From: Calcarisporiella thermophila CBS 279.70
Taxonomy: Eukaryota > Calcarisporiellomycota
NCBI RefSeq assembly: GCF_041956535.1
Contig: NW_027192192.1
Span: 1,215,111 to 1,279,110, forward strand
Length of the DNA: 64,000 nucleotides
Direction of reading: 5' to 3'
The notes under the pieces are model-generated. The model saw nothing but the letters and a program-made list of their open reading frames with translations, ran no database searches and was not told the DNA's origin. Positions within the stretch are counted from its first letter, which is position 1; the number at the start of each line of letters is the position of its first letter. Position numbers and translations under genes: made by a program. This document shows, piece after piece, positions 35,284 to 46,955 of this stretch.

Positions 35284-35414
35284 CTAATGACGATGAATAT
35301 AAATTTCGCGCAAAAACCTATTCTTTCCTTCATCCTTTCATACCAAGTTTTTATCCCACTTCCACAACCACTCACTCTTCCCCCTTCTACCCACTCATAT
35401 AATTCACCAATACT

Positions 35415-36455
35415 ATGGCAGACGCCGAAACATTTGCCTTCCAGGCTGAGGTCAGCCAGCTTATGTCCCTTATTATCAATGCGGTCTACGCACAAAAGGA
35501 GATTTTTCTGCGCGAGCTCATAAGTAACGCTTCGGACGCCCTCGACAAGATCCGCTATGAGTCCCTGACAGACCCGTCGAAGCTGGACACCGGCAAAGAC
35601 CTCTACATTCGGATCATACCCGACAAGAAGAACAAAATACTCACCATCCAAGATACGGGTATCGGTATGACCAAAGCTGACCTCGTCAACAACCTCGGCA
35701 CGATTGCCAAATCCGGCACAAAGGCTTTCATGGAGGCGATCTCGTCCGGGGCGGACGTTTCGATGATCGGGCAGTTTGGTGTTGGGTTCTATTCGGCCTT
35801 TCTTGTTGCAGACCGCGTGCAGTTTGTCTCGAAGCACAATGACGACGAGCAATACATCTGGGAGTCAGCCGCAGGAGGGCACTTCACAGTGACACGCGAC
35901 CCAAACCCACATCTCTCCCGCGGTTCCGAGATCCGCCTGTTCCTCAAGGAGGATCAGGTCGAGTATCTCGAGGAGAAGCGCATCAAGGAGATTGTGAAGA
36001 AGCACTCTGAATTCATCTCATACCCCATCCAGCTCGTGGTCGAACGTGAGATTGAGAAAGAGGTTGAGGAGGAGGAGGAGGAGGCGGTCGAGGAGGAGAT
36101 GAAGGAGGGGGAGGGTTCGGAGGAGGACAAAAAGCCTAAGGTGGAGGAGGTCGAGGACGACGAGGAGGAGGAGGACAAGAAGAAGGAGAAGAAGAAGAAG
36201 AAGATCAAGGAGTTGAAGACCGAGACCGAGGAGCTCAACAAAACCAAGCCCTTGTGGACTCGTAACCCCGAGGACATCACGACCGAAGAGTACGCCTCGT
36301 TCTACAAGGCCCTCACCAACGATTGGGAGGATCATCTTGCCGTGAAACACTTCTCAGTCGAGGGGCAACTTGAGTTCCGTGCTCTTTTGTTTGTGCCGCG
36401 CCGGGCGCCGTTCGATCTCTTCGAAACCCGCAAAAAGCGCAACAACATCAAGCTG

Positions 36456-36488
<33 letters not shown>

Positions 36489-37553
36489 GAGGAGCTCATC
36501 CCAGAGTGGCTCAACTTTGTCAAGGGGGTGGTGGACAGCGAAGATCTCCCGCTCAACATTTCCCGCGAGATGTTGCAGCAGAATAAGATCCTCAAAGTCA
36601 TCCGCAAGAACCTTATCAAGAAGTGCCTCGAGATGTTCAGCGAGATTGCGGAGGACAAGGAGAACTTCACCAAGTTCTACGAGGCGTTCTCCAAGAACAT
36701 CAAGCTCGGCATCCACGAGGACAGCAACAACCGTTCGAAACTCGCCGAGCTGCTGCGCTTCCACTCGACCAAGTCTGGCGACGAGATGACGTCGCTCAAG
36801 GACTACGTGACACGCATGCCCGAGGTCCAGAAGAACATCTACTACATCACGGGTGAGTCGCGCGCGGCCATCGAGCACTCGCCATTCTTGGAAGTGCTCA
36901 AGCGCAAGGGCTTTGAGGTGCTCCTCATGACCGACCCCATCGACGAGTACGCGGTGACCCAGCTGCGGGAGTACGACGGCAAGAAGCTGGTGTGCATCAC
37001 GAAGGAGGGCCTGGAGCTCGAGGAGACGGAGGAGGAGAAGAAGGCGCGCGAGGAGGAGACGAAGTCGTTCGAGAATCTGTGCAAGCAGATGAAGGAGATT
37101 CTCGGCGACAAGGTGGAGAAGGTAGTGATCTCGAACCGCATTTCGGATTCGCCATGCGTCCTCGTGACGGGGCAGTTTGGATGGTCGGCCAACATGGAGC
37201 GGATCATGAAGGCACAGGCCCTGCGGGACACCTCGATGACGACCTATATGCTCTCCAAGAAGACCATGGAAGTCAACCCGCGGCACCCCATCGTCCGGGA
37301 GATCAAGACGAAGCTGGAGGCGGACTCCTCGGATCGCATGGTGCGTGACCTCGTGACGCTGCTGTTCGAGACGTCCCTCTTGTCCTCCGGGTTCTCGCTC
37401 GAGGATCCAAACTCGTTCTCAGGCCGGATATACAAGATGATTAAACTCGGGTTGTCTATTGACGACGAGCCTGTCGACGGTGGCGACGTCGAGACCACCG
37501 ACGCGCCCCCATTGGAGGAAGCCGGAGAGACCACTATGGAAGAGGTGGACTAG
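35415..37553 (+). CDS. HSP90: cytosolic molecular chaperone HSP90
   Basis: Single exon, 712 residues, the usual length for fungal cytosolic HSP90. It begins with [20 protein letters not shown] and shows the ATPase motifs [34 protein letters not shown] and [16 protein letters not shown] long acidic/basic charged linker (about residues 215-275, runs of Glu and Lys) precedes the middle domain, which holds PRRAPFDLF and [18 protein letters not shown]. The end is MEEVD, the dock for TPR co-chaperones, which makes it cytosolic rather than ER or mitochondrial. It folds kinases and steroid-receptor-like clients. Codon use is strongly GC3-rich, as expected of a highly expressed gene, and the lack of introns fits heat induction, when splicing fails. 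Confidence 0.98.
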
Positions 37554-37920
37554 AGAAGTAGAGCATCTAGGATAGCCCAATGATATACTTTTTATGTGAT
37601 TTCGTTTCAAGAGGCTTTCGGCTCTGTTTTCTCTCTTTAAAAGCTTGGGATTCATTGTTAATATTTGTGGCAGACTTTTCTTTTTTGTTCATTGTCTATT
37701 TGCGTTTCTTTTCTAAATAATACTGTATTAAATAAATTGATAAACTTCTCGCATCCTTTGACACCATCCCCCATCCAAGTTTACTCTGCGGAGTGCGAAT
37801 CCGCTCCGTGACTGAGGTCTCCCACTTTTACGCGTCGCTAAATTTTGATTTTGATTTCGCGCGCAACACTTGCTTCACGTTAGGAAAGCCCGCCATTCCA
37901 TCAAATCATAACTGGTCGTG
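37554..37920. other. spacer between HSP90 and Mad3
   Basis: The first 190 bp look like T-rich HSP90 3' UTR. The rest is the Mad3 5' flank. No gene is recognised. Confidence 0.5.
37731..37736 (+). terminator. AATAAA, candidate poly(A) signal of HSP90
   Basis: AATAAA about 180 bp after the HSP90 stop, in T-rich sequence. The call rests on the hexamer and position only. Confidence 0.4.
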
Positions 37921-39260
37921 ATGGCAGAAGATATCCCTGACGATATTCCTGAATTCACCACATTTGAGCACCAAAAAGAAAACATTCTTCCGCTGCGTCA
38001 GGGTCGCAGCGCAAAGGCTCTTGCGTCGATTTTTTCTCTGTCGCCAAGCGGCCTCGACGCCCATCTGGCCGAAGGGCATGCGCGTTTCCAGGCCGAGCTG
38101 GCTGCGCTCACCCCGGACGACGGGGACCCTCTGGATGTCCATCATCGCTATGTCCGCTGGGTCCTTGAGCATTATCCTCAGGGGCACAATCATGACTCCA
38201 ATTTGATTCCCCTGCTCGAAAAAGCAACACGCGCATTCAAGGATGACGAGAGATACAGGAATGATCCAAGATACCTCCATCTATGGTTGATGTATGCAAA
38301 GTATGTGGAGGTGCCACGAGACATATTTGTGTTTCTCTTGCGTAATGAAATTGGAGGCGAGCTGGCTGCGTTCTATGAAGACTATGGTGGCTTCTTGGAG
38401 TCCATCGAAAAGTGAGTTGGGCTGGTACACTGCGGGTGCTCCAGGCTTGGTTGGAAAGGATCATTTTTTTTTTTTTACTAACTAAACAAATGCATCCTCT
38501 ATTGTGCAGATACGATCAAGCCAAAGAAATCTACGAGCTGGGGATCCACCGTCGGGCCCAGCCTCTTGAAAAGCTCCATCGTCGGTTCACACAATTCCAG
38601 CTACGCCAGATGCAGCGCCTAATCAAAGCCGAAGAGGAGGCTGCCCAGCCTCAGCACGCCGACGCCTCCGCCCCTGCTCGGCCTGTACAGCCAAAAGTGC
38701 GCAAAGCTTTGGGGGCGAAGACCACTAAACCCAGCTCCACCTCCGCCGCAGCCTCGTCGACTCCCTCCGCTTTAGCCAACCCTGCTTCTGCCGCCAACGG
38801 AAGAGCTCTGTCTGGATCGCGAGGTTTAGGCGGGGCCGCCACCATCGGGCCGGCAAAGAAGCCCGTGAGTAAAAAAACCAACCAAGCCAAGATTTCCATC
38901 TTTGTGGACCCGGATGGCACGGCTTCCGCCACGGCTCCCGCGGCACCTTGGCCCGATGTCGGGACGGAAACCTCGCGGCGGAAAGAGAATAGGGTGGAGG
39001 CGACGCAATGGCGGGGCGCCAAGCTCCGACAGGCACCCACCGCGTCCACCCGACCGGTTTGCGAGAGAATCGAGGTGTATCGAGACGAGGGCGAGGAAGA
39101 GGAGGCCCCGAACACGAGCGAGAGCGGAGAAGAGGGCGGCGAGGAGAGCTGGAAATCCATCACCATTGCACCCAAAGCTGGCGAAGAGATGAGCGAAGCG
39201 GAGATGCTGATTAAGAACCCGTTCAAGAACTATTCCAGCCGCGAGGTGGATCGGATTTGA
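37921..39260 (+). CDS. MAD3: spindle checkpoint protein Mad3 (BUBR1-like, no kinase)
   Basis: Two exons: 37921-38411 and 38510-39260; 413 residues. Near the N-terminus the first KEN box sits in its conserved frame, HQKENILPLRQGRSAKAL (KEN about residues 20-22). A Mad3/BUB1 homology region with TPR-like helices follows (DVHHRYVRWVLEHYP, DPRYLHLWLMYAKYVEVPRD, IYELGIHRRAQPLEKLHRRF). After a low-complexity Ala/Ser/Pro linker comes a second KEN box in RRKENRVEATQWRGAKL, then RIEVYRDEGEEE, which resembles the stretch near the Bub3-binding site. The protein ends without a kinase domain, as in yeast Mad3. It inhibits APC/C-Cdc20 as part of the mitotic checkpoint complex. An ATG at 37921 is preceded by GTG in frame, and the ATG is used. 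Confidence 0.93.
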
Positions 39261-39532
39261 GGAGGCAAGGGGCTGACGAGCGAGAAGGGAGAACAAGGGC
39301 CCTTTGTTAGCATTTTTCTTTCACTGTAAACTAATGCTTGTTTCTTGTTAATCTTTGTGTGCAATACTACTCAAGCCTAGACGCTTCTCTAGTCAAGCTC
39401 TATCATTAACTCTATTTCATAAATAAATGAAGAGTACAATACAAGTGGGGTGTTGGGGGGAGGGAGGGGTGGTAGCCCCGCCCCTCCCCCCCCCCCCCTC
39501 CCGACCAAAGAGGAGGAAGGGCGGATGTCAGC
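39261..39532. other. convergent 3' flanks with G/C-rich purine/pyrimidine tract
   Basis: Between the stops of Mad3 and the PHOSPHO-type gene. AATAAA for Mad3 lies at 39422-39427. A G-rich stretch (39448-39468) faces a C-rich one with C13 at 39486-39498. Confidence 0.6.
39486..39498. repeat. C homopolymer, 13 bases
   Basis: It lies 35 bp beyond the stop of the minus-strand phosphatase gene, where it reads as a G-run in the sense direction of that gene. Confidence 0.85.
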
Positions 39533-40744
39533 CTAAGCAAAATGCCCTTGGACATACTCTAAAACTTGGGCAGCATTATCCCAGTAGACCACTTGAGCCT
39601 TCAGCAGCTTCCAGGGGTCCTCCACCTTCATCGAGCAGCCCGCGCCATCTTGGAGCAATCGATAGAGCGAGTGGTTCTTCCGACAAAGCAGCGTACCGTT
39701 GTGAAGCTTAGTGGCCGGGCAAAAATCGTTCTAGAGGGGAGAACAGTCACGTCAATGGACGAAAAAACGACGTTTCGCAAAGAGCCAAGGTCGGGGTAAG
39801 GGGCCCCTACTTACCAGCCCATCTCCCAGATAGATCATGCGCGTGAAGTTACCGCGCTCCTTGACATACTCGATTAGCTCCTTTCCTTTGCAGAGATTCA
39901 CCGGGCAAATCGAACAGCCATGGGCGGTGCCATCCTCATATCGACGGACACATAACCGGCCGCTGGCGTCAAAGTGGGCGGGGTTCGTGATAATTTTCGA
40001 GAAATAGTGTGCGATGTTGTAGTGCTAATAGAAAGAGGAGGGAGAGGGGAAGAGGGGGGAACAGGGATTAGCCATGGCTGCCTAGTTCTGAAAACCAAAA
40101 CGGGTCGCAGCTCGAGTCCTCACCTTTAGGATCGTGTCGATATAGAATGTATTGCTGTCCGAGATAATGACCATTTCCACCCCGGCGGTATGGAGGATGT
40201 GGAGGGCTTCTAGCATATCCGGCTCCTACTCAACAGCAATCAATCTCCCCTTAGATGAATGAGCGTGAATGGAGATTGGCCATAGTCTGTATATACCATC
40301 ACCATGAGCTTCAGGGCATTTTCAATGTCGACCTTTGTGATTCCCTGCTCGTGCATCTCGCCCAGCAATTCATGCCTGCAAACGTAAAAACAAGCACGCA
40401 GAGTATCGGCAACTGTCAACATTCAATCGCTCAGAATTAGGCATAATTTTAGACTCAACTGGAGATCGGTCCACTGCACGGTCCCGCTCAATTCTAGCTG
40501 CTTGGCCGCTGAGGCGGGGGAGAGGCTGATAGTCTGCTTGTCGGTATCGCCTTCAACCAGCGACCTAGTACAAGAGAGCAGAAAAGCCCGATTCGGAGGG
40601 TCAGTCTAAGGGTAGGGAAGCAGGAGAACACTCTCGAGATGCAACGAGAATGGGGTCTGCTCCTCACCAGTCGAAATCGAACAGGGCAAGAACACGATGC
40701 GAGGGGGGTTCGATGCCCACCGGACTGGGATTATTGGGCGACAT
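39533..40744 (-). CDS. PHOSPHO1/2-type HAD phosphatase
   Basis: Six exons: 40744-40668, 40564-40460, 40375-40297, 40225-40124, 40024-39815, 39730-39533; 256 residues. The nucleophile motif reads LALFDFDWSLVEGDTD, matching the DFDxTxVxxxSD form of the PHOSPHO group (here Trp-Ser replace the usual residue-Thr). Motif II lies in VEMVIISDSNTFYID. A cysteine-rich patch HGCSICPVNLCKG is diagnostic for the family, and YLGDGLNDFCPATKL is the final metal-binding motif. Animal relatives hydrolyse phosphoethanolamine, phosphocholine or pyridoxal phosphate; the substrate here is open. All splice phases agree, and the YLGDG/NDFCP join across the last intron confirms the model. Confidence 0.92.
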
Positions 40745-43223
40745 TCTGTACTGAATTTGCACGAAAGAAAAGGGAAGCGAGACGAGGGTTGGAATTTCGA
40801 CCAAAGCAACCGTATGCCTTAACCTCCCATGATTTTGTAATGTAAGGTTTATTTTTCACATTCAGTGCGAATTTCAGAAAGGCTTAGGAAAGACGATGTG
40901 TAAGCAGATTTACTCCTTTTATGCTAAGCAACGTGTTCAAGGCGGGAGTAGGAGGAGGGGGGAGAAGGGAGCGGGCGGAGAAAACGGCCTTTTAAAGCTT
41001 GCCTGGAGTTCAAGGAGTTGCACCTCAGTAATAGATAATGTTCCATATTCATGCGCTCGGAATGGAAAGGAGAATGCACCAGCCAGAGGATGGCGGTTGC
41101 TTCTGAGCCATCCCCATAAGATTGGAGGATATCCGGCAAATGAAAACAATCTCTGATGGGGAGCAGGTATCGTCAAGGGGAGGGATACTTGCGCGCGCCA
41201 CCAGAGGGAATAGAGCTTGTTCTCGTCAGAGGCAACCCATAGAAGATGGATCCAATATATTTGAGAATAACAATACACTTGACAGATGCCACGCGTTTCC
41301 CCCTTACTTGTTTACACTCGCACACTCATAAACTTTCTTCGTCTTTGGGGGAGAGGAGGGGTGGGGCCGGCATTGGGACCCGCCCAGTCTGAATTGAGGA
41401 AAACAGGGTAAAAAAGAACAAGAGTGAAAAATAAAGCCACCAGGCAGCCCCCCCTCGTTGCGCGTTTGATTTGTGACGGCTCGCGGATTCTGTGGAAAAG
41501 GCAATGATTGCATCCCGATTTCCATTCGTCCGACAAAGTCAGTTCAAGGTATCACCATCCGAGTTCTGTTACAAGGGAGGGGATGGGACGAGGTAATTTG
41601 CTAAATGGCACATCTGCGGGAATGAAGACATTGAGCAGGCTCGCACAGCAGGGCAATTCTCTCGCCCATTACATAGCATGCAGGAGGGCCAAGGGAGAAA
41701 TGGAAAAGAAGAGGTTGGAGGGTGGGGGGGGGGGTGATATCATGGAGCACCGTCCTATTCATTAACTTGGTTTAGGATTAATTTCGTGGGCTAGCTGTGG
41801 AAGTGATTTGTGAAGGCTAGCGCCACCCCTAAATAGTATAAACCATTTGAGGCCGATGAGGTGTAGTCGCCCGAATTGCAGACTAGGCAGAGGCAATTAC
41901 GTCAGTCCCAATTAATTTCAATAAATCGCTCTGGCATGGCCCGTTTTGGCTAGACTCGAGCGGATCTAGGTTTGAGAGGGGTTAGAGCTGAACGTGGAGG
42001 GGGGGGGGAGACTATCACAAAGGGGGCGATGGGCCGGATGGCTAGAGGCACACTAACGTCATATCCAGCCGAGGGGATTCATTGTAACATCACGCGAGCT
42101 TAGAGAGGACAGGAGCGTTCTCGGAGATGAGTACATTGTACGAGGAATGCAGTCTCGTGGGCCTGCGCAGCGTACACCAGCCCGAGGGGGAAAAGCGGCG
42201 GGCCGCGGGGAGGCGGTTAGGCGCGGAAGGGGACAAGTGCAGTGCGCGGAGAGCTGGGCGGGTGGGGGAGAAGGAGAGGATAGGAGGGCTAGCTTTCCAG
42301 AGGGCCGGCGGGGGGGAAAACAAGCGCAAGCAAGCGGCGAAAACCTGAAGCTTGCGTGCGCCTCGTACGACGGAATACTGGCAGAAGAAATACAAGGTTT
42401 TATTGCTCTGGGTGGACAGGAGGGGGCTTTTTGTTTATTGTGCGGGAGCTGTGTTTCCCCTGTTTTCGACCCGATTGACCACTTGTCCTCTTGCATCACG
42501 CAACTTGCCTCTCTCAGGCTTTCGAGGAAGAGGTGTCAAAGGCTCCTTAATTAAAAAATGGATTGGCTCCTATCGTGAGGAAGTTTATTTTCCTAAAGCA
42601 TCTCCAAGCGCATCGCATGCTGCATCTCCTTTGACTTATTCGCGTAATATTGGATTTTTTTTAATTTGTCTTGACCATGTCGCCTTGTGACCCCAAGGAC
42701 GTTCTCCACCGCGCACAAGGGCGAGGCCCTCTCTCTCGCCCCTCGCCGCTTCCTCGAGCGGGGCCAAGACCCGGCGCTGGCGCTGGCTCAATCAGGGCCG
42801 CGGGCGGCCAAAGAGGTCTTACTATAATTATATCACCCTTAGTCAAATTTAATAACCATTTAGAATTACAAACCCGCGGGCAAATTCTTGTTTTTTTTTG
42901 CGCGCGTGCATCAGAAAAAAACTAGCCAATTTTTGACAGGCAGCGCAATAAAAAATATTCAGCATGACGAATTCTTAATTCTAACTCGAAGTGAGTTTCC
43001 TCATAAAAGCCCGCCAACTTTCACGCAAAATTTTTTTCTTGCCTATGCAGAAAATCCAATTTTTTCTCCCCCCATCCTCCTAGCGTCTTTTTTTTTTTCT
43101 GTTTCGTTTCAAACCTTCCTCCTGGCTCTCCCCCAACCTGACCTCCCAGCGTGTTCTCTCCTAACGCTCTCCTGCGCCCCCCCGCTCTCTCGCTCTCCCG
43201 CCCCTCCTAGCGCCAGCTGCCCA
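40745..43223. other. 2.5-kb GC-rich stretch without a recognised gene
   Basis: Many overlapping open frames occur on both strands (up to 146 codons), as expected by chance in GC-rich DNA. None has a family signature, and no frame could be spliced into a known protein. G-runs lie at 41724-41734 and 41999-42008. An ATG at 42678 opens an 84-codon Arg/Gly/Pro-rich frame that I do not trust. A species-specific or non-coding gene could be hidden here. Confidence 0.4.
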
Positions 43224-44149
43224 ATGCCTCGTTTAGAAAATCCCAACGCCTACCGCAATTGCAGAGAAGTGACGGAGTACTCCAACAAGCCCGCGGTAAG
43301 GATCCCCCCCTGCTCTGCCATCCGGGCGCAGCCGGAATCGGCGTGTGCATGGAGCTGACCCTCCCCCCCTCCTCTTGCCTTTAGCTTGACTTTGATCTAG
43401 ATGAAGACGGCCACTGGGTGGATGATGATCCAGCCATGAACCAGCTCCAGGTCGAGTTTCAGCGCAAATCAAAATGCCGCATTGCGCGGCCCAAAAAAGA
43501 GGTGAAGCGGAAGCAGGTGCGCTTTCCCCTGGCCAAGCCCGCGCACAAGCCTCGCGACGATTCCCTCATTCCCCGTCTGGTGCGCAAGCGCCCCTTCTGC
43601 GGTCTCTACATGAAGGACTGGCCCGCCTACGAGTTCCGCCGCGACGACAACTTCGTGGTCACCACCGACCCCGGCCAGGTGCAGTTCCACCGCCTCAACG
43701 AATTCCTCCAGAAGCAGGCCTACTGGTCCACGGGCCGCTCCGCCGAAACGATCCTGCGTGCCGCCGAGAACTCGGTCAACCTCTCGCTCATGGAGGTCGT
43801 CAGCGAGAACCCGACCGAGGACAGCGGCTACTCCGAGGACGATACCGGCAGCGCCTCGCCGCTGCTTGAGCCGATGGGCGAATATCGCCAAATCGGCTAC
43901 GCCCGCATCATCACCGACTTCGCCACCTTCGCCTATGTTGCGGACGTGTTCCTCCTGCCGCAATACCGCGGGCGCGGCCTCGGCGGGTGGATGATCGAGT
44001 GCGCGCTCGCGATCCCGGAGGTGCAAGGACTGAAGCGGTGGTGCCTGCGCACCCAGTTCAAAAAACAATTCTATGCGCGCTACGGCTTTGCCGACGCCAA
44101 AAACGCTGACCATCTGATGGAGTACTATCCGGTCGACGGCACAAACTAG
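43224..44149 (+). CDS. GNAT-family N-acetyltransferase with N-terminal extension
   Basis: Two exons: 43224-43295 and 43385-44149; 278 residues. The first 110 residues are basic and polar (RKSKCRIARPKKEVKRKQVRF), resembling a nuclear targeting segment. The GNAT core begins near DNFVVTTDPGQVQFHRLNEF and QAYWSTGRSAETILRAAENS, is interrupted by an acidic Ser-rich loop, and continues with GYARIITDFATFAYVADVF, the acetyl-CoA loop LPQYRGRGLGGWMIE and LKRWCLRTQFKKQFYARYGF. This order matches a widespread uncharacterised GNAT family in bacteria and fungi. The substrate is unknown. Codon use is strongly GC3-rich, in contrast to the GNAT gene at the left end. Confidence 0.9.
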
Positions 44150-44535
44150 CCCAGTGCGTGCCCTTCCCCCTCTCCCTTCCCCCCAAAAAAGAGCATCCCT
44201 CTTCCCCTCTTGTAATGCCCGTCGTTGATCGACGAGCAGTAATATGTTTGCAATTTATAATATCTGCAATTCACATCTTGCATTCTCTAAAATACCCTTG
44301 TTTTTCTTTGTTTTTTTCGCCTTTCTCCTATATATATAGTATCCTCTACATATCTATACATTATATATACAGTTTACTAAAAATGCTTAGAAAAAAAATG
44401 AAAAAAAAGTTTTAAATAGGCCTATTCTTATTCTTATTTTCTTACTTTTCTTACTTTTTCTTATACATAATTTGGCTCCATTGCGCTTGTTTCGATGTTA
44501 TTTCACCCTGTTTTCTGCCTTGACACTTTTTCCTT

Positions 44536-44770
44536 CCCCCCCCCCCCTTTTTTTTCCCTCTCCTCGCTGTTTGTTTTCTCCCCCTCCCCCCATCTTTGCG
44601 ACCGGTTCGCACCTCTGCCCATGCCGGGCGGAGGACAAAAATAAAGAAATTTGGCATTTGTTCCAAATCCATTGACTCAGTTGACAGGTTTTCTCACATG
44701 GATGCATGCGGTCCATCTAACCCCTTCATTCCTCGCTACTTGTCTACACCCTCTCTTCCCCCCCCCCCCC
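44536..44770. repeat. two C homopolymers (12 and 13 bases)
   Basis: C12 at 44536-44547 and C13 at 44758-44770, 390-620 bp downstream of the GNAT stop. Confidence 0.8.
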
Positions 44771-45345
44771 AACAATTTTGCAGGCCTTCTTCCATTAGGG
44801 TAATATTGCCAGTTTGGCTGCATGGAGTTCCTACAGGACGACGTGACATGGCGAGAGCCTCTTTTGGTATATGAAAAAGCAAACAAGGGGATAAGGAGAG
44901 CTTAAGCATTATTTGGATTTCATGACCAGGCTGGGCAAAAAGCTGCACGGATCGGAAAATTGGATCCATGTAAGGAGGTGTGGGAATCGGGAAGTGTGAA
45001 ATGAAAAACGATCCGGCGAGTGATGAAAAAAAAGGAGATTCCTCAGTTAATTAATCCCAAAATAAACCTTACCTGTTGTCCTTGTTGCTAAAGCTGGGTT
45101 CACTACGACAACTTTGACTAGCAGAGGTTGGAGCAAGTTACGGAGAACGCTGGCCGCTAAACCAAGCCTCGAGATAGAGGGTGACAAAAGGCGTAGAAAG
45201 TCGGCTCTTGTACTTGGAATCTATAGGGAAAAGCTAGTGGGTGTAATATAACAAAACCAGCATGCCTTGGCATGGTTGAATCCCCTCTTCTAAGTCCTGT
45301 GGAGGTCACCTTTGGGTGACTGTTTAGTGAATAGTCACAAAACAG

Positions 45346-45399
45346 TCGATCGAGTTGGTATTTCTTGAGGATAGCCTCGAGAAATAGCAACTCGATCGA
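45346..45399. repeat. near-perfect 25-bp hairpin with 4-nt loop
   Basis: Arms 45346-45370 and 45375-45399 are reverse complements at 23 of 25 positions, one of the two exceptions being a G-T pair. The loop is ATAG. Arms start TCGATCGAGTTG and end CAACTCGATCGA. A smaller stem, GTCACC/GGTGAC, lies just upstream at about 45305-45320. Confidence 0.92.
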
Positions 45400-45692
45400 A
45401 AGCGAAGGAACATTGAGAACAACGGGACTACGTTTTCCCATCCGGTACCATTTCGCTTAATAATACTCGAAAATTTTGCTTGGCCCTACTGATAATCACT
45501 GACTTACCCCCGCCCTCCTTCGATCAATGAAGACAGGGCCCGCTTGTCGGCCGCGAGCTCAGTTCAATTTGGCCGTTACTATATATATTACCTCCTAATC
45601 TAAATCTCCAAAAAGGGGCCCTCAAGAGCTTTCCAGCCTTCGCTCACTTATTATTATATTATATTATATTCCCTCTCTTATCAATATTCGCC

Positions 45693-46955
45693 ATGGCACC
45701 CCCACTTCGCACTGCTGTCATCGGAACCGGTAAGGAAACCCCCTAGCATTGGAAAATGCTGGCAGGCCATTTCAATGGTTGGTTGAACTTTTGAATTCGA
45801 ATTCTTTTTTTTTTGGTTTTGTCCTAGGCATTTTCTCGCGTAAGAGACATCTCCCTGCATTTGAAAAGCAGAGAGACAAGTTCCAGATCGTCGCCTGCTG
45901 CAATCGCTCGAGGGAGAAGGCGGAGATATTCGCGGATGAGGTATGAGGCTATTTGGAGGGGGGGGAGGTCCAGCTGGCTTTTCTACTGACACTGGAGCTC
46001 TAGGCGAAAATTTCACACGAGCACATTCATTCCGGTTTGGACGGCCTGCTCAAGAGTGAACCCGAGGTCGAGGCATTGGATGTCATCCTGCCCCCCACCG
46101 ATAATCTTGCCGCAACCAAGGCCGCTCTGTCCAGCGGCAAGCACATTGTGCTTGAGAAACCCATTGCTCATTCGATCGAAGACGCGCGGGAAATCGTGCG
46201 GCTCGCGGAATCTTCGGAGAAGGTCGTCATGATTGCGGAGAATTTTGTGCATCGCAAGTATGTTAGAGAGATGAAGGCGTTTATCGAGGATGGACATCTC
46301 GGCGAGGTAGATGCAATGCATTGTGAATTCACCCCGGCGGCGCCGCTAATTCCCCTCCCCTCTTCCCCCCTCTTCACCCTCTGTTCTTGAACACTAGGTC
46401 GTCACGTTTATCATGACAGCCGTCCGCCCCTATAACCCTGAGAGCCCCTACGTGAAAACAGCCTGGCGCGCCAATCCCGCGCACCCCGGCGGCTTTCTCT
46501 CGGATGCCGGTGTGCACGACATGGGGCTCCTCACGGCCGTGCTTGGGCAGGTCACCTCGGCGAGTGCAGCGACCCGCCAACAATATGAGATCCACGGCGC
46601 GGACGACACTCTGACCGCCACCCTCCGCCTCGCCAGTGGCGCGGTCGGGAGCTACATTTCCACAGTGGCGGCCACCACAGGGTCGTTCCGCATGGAAATT
46701 TTCGGAACCAAGGCCACCCTCCGGCTGGTCGAGGGGCTTGTCACTGTCGAGGACAAGCAGGGCAAGCGGGAGCTGTGCTTCATGGCGCCCGATGAGGACG
46801 ATGTGGAGGCGGAGATGGTCGATTTCTATGCCGCAGTGCGCGAGGGGAAGAAGCTGACGTGCACCCCTCGCGACACATTCCATCACCTGGCCGTCATCAT
46901 CGCGGCGCTTCAGAGCGCGGAGAGCGGCCGGGAGGAGAAGGTGATGGAGCCTTGA
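45693..46955 (+). CDS. Gfo/Idh/MocA-family NAD(P)-dependent oxidoreductase
   Basis: Four exons: 45693-45729, 45828-45940, 46004-46306, 46398-46955; 336 residues. The N-terminal Rossmann fold starts at once with RTAVIGTGIFSRKRHLPAF, split by the first intron inside the Gly-rich loop. The family lysine lies in HIVLEKPIAH, and the C-terminal sheet domain shows GGFLSDAGVHDMGLL with the catalytic-type D-x-x-x-H. Length and motifs match the dihydrodiol dehydrogenase/sugar dehydrogenase group. The substrate cannot be assigned; sugars, polyols or dihydrodiols are typical. No signal peptide, so probably cytosolic. Confidence 0.92.

Larger units (their letters stand above)
33651..35414. other. long 5' flanks of the Ser-rich gene and HSP90
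   Basis: About 1.7 kb without a recognised gene, between two divergent genes. A C10 run lies at 34825-34834. The part from 35110 to 35290 is rich in palindromes and GAA/TTC half-sites and is probably the HSP90 control region. Pyrimidine-rich sequence runs up to the HSP90 ATG. Confidence 0.55.
44150..45692. other. intergenic with C-runs and a 25-bp hairpin
   Basis: Between GNAT and the MocA-family gene. AT-rich 3' flank first, then C homopolymers at 44536-44547 and 44758-44770, then a structured region at 45303-45399. TATATATATTA at about 45579-45589 and TTATA repeats at 45650-45670 precede the next ATG. No gene is recognised. Confidence 0.55.

Noticed and set aside
35241-35852. 203-codon open frame antisense to the HSP90 start and promoter
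   Set aside because: Shadow of the HSP90 frame; no recognisable motif.
36354-37286. 310-codon open frame antisense to HSP90
   Set aside because: It follows from GC-rich codon use on the sense strand; its His/Leu/Val-rich translation shows no domain, and HSP90 is certain.
42059-42499. 146-codon minus-strand frame in the GC-rich orphan region
   Set aside because: Pro/Ser/Arg-rich with overlapping frames on both strands and no motif; chance in GC-rich DNA.
45157-45441. 94-codon minus-strand frame over the 45.3-kb hairpin
   Set aside because: The frame crosses the structured repeat, and no family is recognisable.
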